DNA from: Panopea generosa
Taxonomy: Eukaryota; Mollusca; Bivalvia; Adapedonta; Hiatellidae
NCBI GenBank assembly: GCA_029582155.1
Contig: CM055906.1
Coordinates: 16,577,828 to 16,641,827 of the forward strand
Length of the DNA stretch: 64,000 bases
Direction of reading: 5' to 3'
Part shown: one piece after another, positions 56,401 through 64,000 of the stretch
Numbering within the stretch: the first letter of the stretch is position 1
Layout: each line of letters begins with the position of its first letter
Notes under the pieces: generated by a model
Told to the model about the DNA's origin: nothing
What the model saw: the letters and a program-made list of their open reading frames with translations, nothing else
The model's database searches: none
Program-made: the position numbers and the translations under genes

Positions 56401-59400
56401 GTAAATGTGTCCAGAACGACCGCTGTGGGTAATCAGAGTCGGATAAAGTAATGGTATGATACGTTTGGTAAATGTGTCCAGAAAGACCACTGTGGGTAAT
56501 CAGAGTCGGATAAGGCAATGGTATGATACGCTTGGTAAATGTGTCCAGAACGACCGCTGTGGGTAATCAGAGTCGGATAAGGCAATGGTATGATACGTTT
56601 GGTAAATGTGTCCAGAAAGACCACTGTGGGTAATCAGAGTCGGATAAGGCAATGGTATGATACGTTTGGTAAATGTGTCCAGAACGACCGCTGTGGGTAA
56701 TCAGAGCCGGATAAGGCAATTGTATGATACGTTTGGTGAATGTGTCCAGAACGACCACTGTTGGTAATCAGAGTCGGATAAGGCAATGGTATGATACGTT
56801 TGGTGAATGTGTCCAGAACGACCACTGTGGGTAATCAGAGTCGGATAAGGCAGTGGTATGATACGTTTGGTAAATGTGTCCAGAACGACCACTGTGGGTA
56901 ATCAGAGTCGGATAAGGCAGTGGTATGGTACGTTTGGTAAATGTGTCCAGAAAGACCACTGTAGGTAATCAGAATCGGATAAGGCAGTGGTATGATACGT
57001 TTGGTAAATGTGTCGAGAACGACCACTGTGGGTAATCAGAGTCGGATAAGGCAATGGTATGATACGTTTGGTAAATGTGTCCAGAACGACCACTGTGGTT
57101 AATCAGAGTCGGATAAGGCAATGGTATGATACGTTTGGTAAATGTGTCCAGAAACACCACTGTGGGTAATCAGAGTCGGATAAGGCAGTGGTATGATACG
57201 TTTGGTGAATGTGTCCAGAACGACCACTGTTGGTAATCAGAGTCGGATAAGGCAGTGGTATGATACGTTTGGTAAATGTGTCCAGAAAGACCACTGTGGG
57301 TAATCAGAGTCGGATAAGGCAATGGTATGATATGTTTGGTAAATGTCTCCAGAACGACCACTGTGGGTAATCAGAGTCGGATAAGGCAGTGGTATGATAC
57401 GTTTGGTGAATGTGTCCAGAACGACCACTGTTGGTAATCAGAGCCGGATTAGGCAATGGTATGATACGTTTGGTAAATGTGTCCAGAACGACCACTGTTG
57501 GTAATCAGAGTCGGATAAGGCAATGGTATGATACGTTTGGTAAATGTGTCCAGAACGACCACTGTGGGTAATCAGAGTCGGATAAGGCAGTGGTATGATA
57601 CGTTTGGTAAATGTGTCCAGAAACACCACTGTTGGTAATCAGAGCCGGATAAGGCAATGGTATGATACGTTTGGTGAATGTGTCCAGAACGACCACTATT
57701 GGTAAACAGAGTCGGATAAGGCAGTGGTATGATACGTTTGGTAAATGTGTCCAGAACGACCACTGTGGGTAATCAGAGTCGGATAAGGCAATGGTATGAT
57801 ACGTTTGGTAAATGTGTCCAGAAAGACTACTGTGGGTAATCAGAGTCGGATAAGGCAATGGTATGATACGTTTGGTAAATGTGTCAAAAACGACCACTGT
57901 GGGTAATCAGAGTCGGATAAGGCAGTGGTATGATACGTTTGGTAAATGTGTCCAGAAAGACCACTGTGGGTTATCAGAGTCGGATAAGGCAATGGTATGA
58001 TACGTTTGGTGAATGTGTCCAGAACGACCACTGTTGGTAATCAGAGTCGGATAAGGCAGTGGTATGATACGTTTGGTAAATGTGTCCAGAACGACCACTG
58101 TTGGTAATCAGAGTCGGATAAAGCAATGGTATGATACCTTTGGTGAATGTGTCCAGAAAGACCACTGTGGGTAATCAGAGTCGTATAAGGCAATGGTATG
58201 ATACGTTTGGTGAATGTGTCCAGAACGACCACTGTTGGTAATCAGAGTCGGATAAGGCAGTGGTATGATACGTTTGGTAAATGTGTCCAGAACGACCACT
58301 GTTGGTAATCAGAGTCGGATAAGGCAGTTGTATGATACGTTTGTTTAATGTGTCCAGAAAGACCACTGTTGGTTATCAGAGTCGGATAAGGCAGTGGTAT
58401 GATACGTTTGGTGAATGTGTCCAGAACGACCGCTGTGGGTAATCAGAGTCGGATAAGGCAGTGGTATGATACGTTTGGTGAATGTGTCCAGAAAGACCAC
58501 TGTGGGTAATCAGAGTCGGATAAGGCAGTGGTATGATACGTTTGGTGAATGTGTCCAGAACGACCACTGTTGGTAATCAGAGTCGGATAAGGCAGTGGTA
58601 TGATACGTTTGGTAAATGTGTCCAGAACGACCACTGTTGGTAATCAGAGTCGGATAAGGCAGTGTCATGATACGTTTGGTAAATGTGTCCCGAAAGACCA
58701 CTGTTGGTAATTAGAGTCGGATAAGGCAGCGGTATGATACGTTTGGTGAATGTGTCCAGAACGACCGCTGTTGGTAATCAGAGCCGGATAAAGCAATGGT
58801 ATGAAACGTTTGGTGAATGTGTCCAGAAAGACCGCTGTGGGTAATCAGAGTCGGATAAGGCAGTGGTATGATACGTTTGGTGAATGTGTCCAGAACGACC
58901 ACTGTTGGTAACCAGAGTCGGATAAGGCAGTGGTATGATACGTTTGGTGAATGTGTCCCGAAAGACCACTGTGGGTAATCAGAGTCGGATAAGGCAGTGG
59001 TATGATACGTTTGGTGAATGTGTCCAGAACGACCACTGTTGGTAATCAGAGTCGGATAAAGCAATGGTATGATACGTTTGGTGAATGTGTCCAGAAAGAC
59101 CACTGTGGGTAATCAGAGTCGGATAAGGCAGTGGTATGATACGTTTGGTGAATGTGTCCAGAACTACCACTATTGGTAATCAGAGTCGGATAAGGCAGTG
59201 GTATGATACGTTTGGTAAATGTGTCCAGAACGACCACTGTTGGTAATCAAAGTCGGATAAGGCAGTGGTATGATACATTTGGTGAATGTGTCCAGAAAGA
59301 CCACTGTGGGTAATCAGAGTCGGATAAGGCAGTGGTATGATACGTTTGGTGAATGTGTCCAGAACGACCACTGTTGGTAATCAGAGTCGGATAAGGCAAT

Positions 59401-59770
59401 GGTATGATACGTTTGGTAAATGTGTCCAGAAAGACCACTGTGGGTAATCAGAGTCGGATAAGGCAGTGGTATAATAAGTTTGGTAAATGTGTCCAGAAAG
59501 ACCACTGTGGGTAATCAGAGTCGGATAAGGCAATGGTATGATACGTTTGGTAAATGTGTCCAGAAAGACCACTATGGGTAATCAGAGTCGGATAAGGCAA
59601 TGGTATGATACGTTTGGTAAATGTGTCCAGAAAGACTACTGTGGGTAAACAGAGTCGGATAAGGCAATGGTATGATACGTTTGGTAAATGTGTCAAAAAC
59701 GACCACTGTGGGTAATCAGAGTCGGATAAGGCAATGGTATGATACGTTTGGTAATTGTGTCCAGAAAGAG
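44425..59770. repeat. 67-bp satellite array, 229 units
   Basis: The unit reads GACCACTGTGGGTAATCAGA, then GTCGGATAAGGCAATGGTAT, then GATACGTTTGGTAAATGTGT, then CCAGAAC. The first unit starts at 44425 and the same base of the trailing partial unit falls at 59768, exactly 229 x 67 bp apart. Most variation is at a few positions: GACCACTG/GACCGCTG, AGTCGG/AGCCGG, GCAATGG/GCAGTGG, ACGTTTGG/ACGCTTGG, GTAAATG/GTGAATG, CAGAAC/CAGAAA, GTGGGT/GTTGGT. Because 67 = 1 modulo 3, the minus strand shows the same 63-residue frame again and again, ending at a TGA in the ACTCTGATTA segment; the longer ones arise where that TGA is mutated. None is a gene. Confidence 0.97.
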
Positions 59771-59909
59771 TTTTCTTAAATAAACGTGTGCTATTAAACA
59801 ATAAGCATTACACGTTAACTGTGCAAGAGAAAAGAACATTCACTTATTTCCTGTCACAAATAAAAGCATATCGTCATGATATACAAAAACAATATACGGT
59901 GGAATCACT
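59771..59909. other. Right flank of satellite
   Basis: Unique AT-rich sequence with no feature recognised. Confidence 0.5.
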
Positions 59910-59926
59910 TCAACATTAGTAGTAGT

Positions 59927-59959
<33 letters not shown>

Positions 59960-60105
59960 TGTAGTAGACGTCGTCGTAATAGTAGTAGTAGCAGTAGTAT
60001 AAGTATTAGTAGTAGTAGTAGTAGCAGCAGCAGCAGTAGTCGTAGTAGTAGTATCAATAGTTGTAGTAGTAGTAGAAGTAGTAGCAGTAGTAGCAGCAGC
60101 TACAA
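59910..60105. repeat. (AGT/AGC)n trinucleotide repeat
   Basis: Over 60 triplets, mostly AGT and AGC. They would give poly-Ser on the plus strand and poly-Thr/Ala on the minus strand. Open frames across it are considered artefacts. Confidence 0.95.
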
Positions 60106-60129
60106 CAAATTTTGCATGAACTTTCAAGC

Positions 60130-60295
60130 AACCAATCAAAGGTGCTAACCTCGTCACGTGATGTTTATATTTATGCATACGGGTTCCACAACACACAGCG
60201 ATATTGCAATCAGCCAATCAAATGTGCTAATGTTGTCACGTGATGTTTACATTATTTGCATGCAGGTTCTTCAATACACGCTAGCAGGAAGACGC
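60130..60295. promoter_or_regulatory. 82-bp tandem duplication with CCAAT and E-box
   Basis: Two diverged copies, 82 bp apart, each hold CCAATCAAA, then GTGCTAA, then GTCACGTGATGTTTA and a TGCAT segment. The CCAAT box (60132, 60214) and the TCACGTGAT E-box (60152, 60234) keep the same spacing, while the connecting bases differ. This resembles a duplicated proximal promoter element (NF-Y plus USF/MiT-type sites). Small plus-strand frames follow (60158-60457, 60476-60682), but I recognise no product. Confidence 0.4.
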
Positions 60296-60714
60296 GTGGA
60301 AAAGAAAGCAAAGATGGTTTTAGGCAAACCAAAAGTGAACTATTTGCACCCTTTTATGGTTAGCAATGTACAACTATGTCGTATTTTGCATTGCTTGCCT
60401 TTTTTCAGCTCGGCAATGTTTATAAAACAGATTCGTCAATCAATGCAGGCAGACTGAGCCGTAATTTTTCAGGTAATGAATGAAGTTAGTGGTCATGGTC
60501 ACAGGAATGTGATTTTACCGGAAAATGGGACTAAACTAAGTGATATACCTGTTTTGCCTGAAATGTTGCTAGTAGAACAACTGGTGTTGATAAAATTACA
60601 AATCATGCTTACTTTGGATAAATTGAAAACGCAAAAAGGTGCAAGTAGAAGTAAATTTCCTGCATTGACATGTGAAATGTAGTAATCAAATCAAAGTTAG
60701 TTTTTACTAATTTA

Positions 60715-60895
60715 TTTTAGCTCGATTGCGTTGAAGCTCACAGCTTATATGAACCGCTCTCGAGTCCGCTTCCTGTGTAGAACCAGACCAGTACTGAGTG
60801 TTGTTTTATGAGAGGCATCGGGTCGAGCTGATGATCAAATCCGCAACCTCTGGCTTGAGCGGCCAACACTCTATACATTAGATTACCGCCACCAA
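60715..60895 (-). mobile_element. tRNA-derived SINE (family 1), reverse
   Basis: On the minus strand GGTGGCGGTAATCTAATGTA and a B-box-like GGTTGCGGATTTGATC head the element. AACAACACTCAGTACTGGTC, TTCTACACAGGAAGCGGACT and CGAGAGCGGTTCATATAAGC follow, matching the copy at 10655-10838. Confidence 0.82.
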
Positions 60896-62829
60896 GTAGA
60901 AAAAATGTAAACAAATAAAAGTTGACATGCAACAATGAATATGATGACCAATGAAACCATTTTCGATGTTGGTTTAGTCTGTGATTTACTCACATACAAT
61001 GATTTAAATTTCATCAGTTACACAAGTGACCAAAACCATGTACATGCTTATAAAAATAGTATCGAAAAATATTTCTCTAATAAATTTGGCTTCGGAAATG
61101 CCTTGTAATGTGTGTTCAACTTGTTATTCGTGTTTGAGAAAATGTGTCATAACACAATCTTTGAAGTGGTGACTTAATTCTATTTTTTTCACTCTGATAA
61201 ATCGACAAAACTCGTTTATCATCGATTATATATTTTTGACTTTCCTATATATCATTTGTATTAACATTAACATTTCATGTACCAAATGATTGTTTTGTGT
61301 GTCTTAATAACATTTTCAATAAAAGGTCATTCTCTGTTGATACATATTCATAAAATAAACAAACAAAGCAAATGCATTGTTGTTTCTTTTAAACAAACTT
61401 GCGGCGCCATTGATGCCTTGCATCAATCTTTGTCTTGTCTTATATCAAACACGGTACTCAGCTAATCACGATGAAGTCACAGGCAGGAGTAACGAAACTT
61501 AGTAACGAACTTAGTCCTGTAACAAAATAGTTATGTTGTTGTGGCCTAATTTAGAAGTGTCAGCTAGTACGTGTCCATTGTAGGGATATAAGTTATATTT
61601 AGGTCAGGTAGCATGGAGTTGTTAACACGTATCGATAGCTCGATAGGAGCACATTTTTAAGATATTTTACATTTTCATTCTTTGATTAAAGAATAAATCA
61701 TTTTGAAGTTTATTTCATCAAATTCCGGGAAGTATTAAGAAAGTTAGAATAATTAAACGGGTTTATTTGTCATAAAACTAATTTAGGTTTGCATTGGTCT
61801 AATAGCGTAAAATCTGCTTCGTACGATGTTTGAGAGTTTGTTGTTTCATGATTTATACGAAATTCACTAAGGTATGTGAACTATTTTGCTATATATGCTG
61901 ACTGTATTATGGAAGCACTGTCCAGTTATTATGGACGCACTGTCCAGTTAGCAGAATCATCTTTGGGTGTAGTTGTGACGAGAAAGATTGAGCATGTTAC
62001 TGTTCCAGTACATACCGGCAGATGAATATGTGAATTTTATATTATGTTGTATTTAAATGTCTGATATAAATATATTTTTACATAATCAGATCTAAGTAAA
62101 GTTGTATAAATTGTTCATATCCATTCCGACTATAATGTCTGTAATTTAATACACATCCACGGTAATGAGAAGCGTTTTGTTAGAATATAGGCCGAGGAAA
62201 CTGAGAACGTATTTTGAGCTGTTGATATTGTGTTTACGGTGAAATATTGAAATTCTTCATTTTTATTTTTTATATTTTTCCTCAAATCTATGTTCAATCC
62301 ATCATGTAGACAAAGAAAAAACAAAAGGGGGACTTCAAGCACCGTTATTCCTGCCTGTGGTTGAAGTCTATGGAATGTAGTTTAAAGAAGCATATCTGGA
62401 ACACCTGCGGATCGACTGTAGTTTGTATAATTTGGTTATTAATTAATCATATGGTGTAATCGACGTGTGTATGCAATTCATACATCATTGATTCGCGTAT
62501 TTAATATTAATGCGGTCGATCACTGCACTTTGCGGTTCATTCTTGGAATAGGCAAATATACCCCACTGGGGAAATTGTTAAGCCCGTCATGTAATACAGT
62601 TACAGCAGATTTATTTCCCTTGATTTAGCAAAAAATGTTATTTGTAATATTTAAATATTTGGACAAACTGCTTAAGACTCTACGAGTTAAACTTTTGCTT
62701 CTAAAGATGGAATAATAAATAGTACAGCAGATTTACCCCTGAATTAGCATGCAAGTGCTAAATTTGTAAGTGAATATATATTTTGATGCTCAATAATTTG
62801 AATCCCAAATATTACACCATATACAGATT
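60896..62829. other. Unannotated interval
   Basis: No exon or transposon recognised. Two short direct repeats occur: TTATGGAAGCACTGTCCAGT/TTATGGACGCACTGTCCAGT near 61908-61948, and TACAGCAGATTTA...TTAGCA near 62602 and 62724. Confidence 0.4.
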
Positions 62830-63835
62830 GATTCGGCCAAAAAAGCCAACAACTTGTACCTTTGTGTGTGTGCTGCACATGTTCCCAACACTCGTTGACC
62901 GTCTTCTAGATGAGCTATGCTAAAAAACTTGGTGTCTCTGGGCAGGTCAGTGTGAGTAAAAAATATCTGAGTTGTCCATTGAAATCCAAGTATTTGCCAA
63001 GGGGACACATTTGCGGCGGGAAGGGAAGCCATGTTTTCGCCTGATTCGGCAGAAAAAGCCAACAACTTGCACCTATTTGTGTGTGCACATGTTCCCCACA
63101 CTCGTTGACCGACTTCTGGATGAGCCAGGCTCAAAAACTTCGTGTCCCTGGGCAGGCCAGTGTGTGTAGAAGATACCTGAGTTGTCCATTGAAACCCAAG
63201 TATTTGCCAAGGGGGACATTTGCGGCGGGAAGAGAAGCTGTGTTTCGCCTGATTCGGCCCAAAAAGCCAACAACTAGCACATTTGTGTGTGCACATGTTC
63301 CCGACACTCGTTGACCGACTTCTAGATGAACCAGGCTCAAAAACTTGGTATCCCTGGGCAGGCCAGTGTTTGTAAAAGATACCTGAGTTGTCCATTGAAA
63401 CCCAAATATTCGCCAAGGGGCGACATTTGCGGCGGGAAGGGTAGCCGTGTTTTCGCCTGATTCGGCCCAAAAAGCCAACCACTTGTACCTTTGTGTGTGT
63501 GCACATGTTCCCGACACTCGTTGACTGAGTTCTAGATAAGCAAGGCTAAAAAAACTTGGCGCATTGGGCAGGCCATTGTGTGTAGAAGATACTTAAGTTG
63601 TCCATTAAAATCCAAGTATTTGCCAAGGAAGGTGTGTGGGGGGGGGGGGGGGGACATTTGCGGTGGGAAGGGAAGACACTCGTTGACCGACTTCTAGATG
63701 AGCCAGGCTCAAAAACATGGTGTCCCTGGACAGGCCAGTGTGTGTAGAAGATACCTGAGTTGTCCATTGAAACCCAAGTATTTGCCAATGGGAGACATTT
63801 GCGGCGGGAAGGGGAGCTGTGTTTTCGCTACTAAA
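62830..63835. repeat. About 209-bp tandem repeat, 4-5 units
   Basis: The landmark GATTCGGCC(C/A) recurs at about 62830, 63043, 63251 and 63459, giving spacings of 213, 208 and 208 bp. Shared blocks include ACACTCGTTGACCG, CTTCTAGATGAGCCAGGCTC, GAGTTGTCCATTGAAACCCA and ACATTTGCGGCGGGAAGG. The last copy lacks the GATTCGGCC-to-ACATGTTCC part and carries a G16 run near 63637. Minus-strand frames of up to 238 residues reflect the repeat only. Confidence 0.92.
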
Positions 63836-64000
63836 TGTTTTAAGCTTTTGAGTAAGGATGGGCGATCTTGTTTTATTTTCGCCTGTTCGTCCGAAATTCC
63901 ACGTCTGCTCCATAATTTTGTATGTGTGAACTCCGTACACTTATTCTTCATCTGGAAACATTGCGCATGTAGGTTGTATGTACATTCGTGGCCGCTGTGT
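63836..64000. other. Right edge of window
   Basis: Nothing recognised beyond the tandem repeat. Confidence 0.5.

Noticed and set aside
44352..59801. Nearly a hundred 63-residue (and some 117-130-residue) minus-strand open frames
   Set aside because: They are one frame of the 67-bp satellite re-read every unit. Stops fall at the same TGA, and the longer ones only reflect its mutation. No start context, splice site or domain.
59840..60217. Poly-Thr/Ala and poly-Ser proteins
   Set aside because: Translation of an AGT/AGC microsatellite.
62790..63951. Minus-strand frames of up to 238 residues
   Set aside because: They run through the roughly 209-bp tandem repeat in several frames and change register between units, so not a conserved protein.

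Overview
The window is animal nuclear DNA. It is AT-rich and intron-containing, dominated by tandem repeats, and littered with decayed non-LTR retrotransposons, tRNA-derived SINEs and foldback elements. There are no operons, ribosome-binding sites or CRISPR arrays. The LINE types, the SINEs and the satellite load fit a lophotrochozoan, most likely a bivalve mollusc; this is inference, because no diagnostic host marker is present.

Two host genes can be supported. The terminal exon of a CFAP161-like cilia/flagella gene lies at 1584-1823 (+), with the rest of the gene left of the window. The 3' part of a carbohydrate (Gal/GlcNAc/GalNAc 6-O-type) sulfotransferase gene runs on the minus strand from 25059 to 17585. 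I assembled it from five exons with matching phases at all four introns: 25059-24931, 23872-23752, 22412-22305, 19665-19550 and 18267-17585. They give about 384 residues carrying both PAPS-binding motifs. The first exon(s), with the expected membrane anchor, were not found.

Layout: 1-9.9 kb holds a 30-bp array, the CFAP161 exon, a 24-bp minisatellite and a 59-bp array of about 89 units. From 10 to 16 kb there are SINEs, a LINE endonuclease fragment, a dispersed repeat and a broken L1/Tx1-like element. From 17.5 to 25.1 kb lies the sulfotransferase gene, with LINE, SINE and minisatellite debris in its introns. From 26 to 30.3 kb there is a hAT transposase remnant, then a 54-bp satellite interrupted by a SINE and by a 5'-truncated LINE. 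From 30 to 44 kb there are SINEs, a MITE with about 80-bp inverted ends, foldbacks, a 51-bp repeat, two LINE pseudogenes and a 42-bp minisatellite that grew out of reverse transcriptase coding sequence. From 44.4 to 59.8 kb lies one uninterrupted 67-bp satellite of 229 units with no net length change. From 59.8 to 64 kb there is an AGT/AGC microsatellite, a duplicated CCAAT/E-box block, a SINE and a roughly 209-bp tandem repeat.

The genes do not act together in a pathway. The window mainly records repeat birth, nesting and homogenisation around two ordinary genes.
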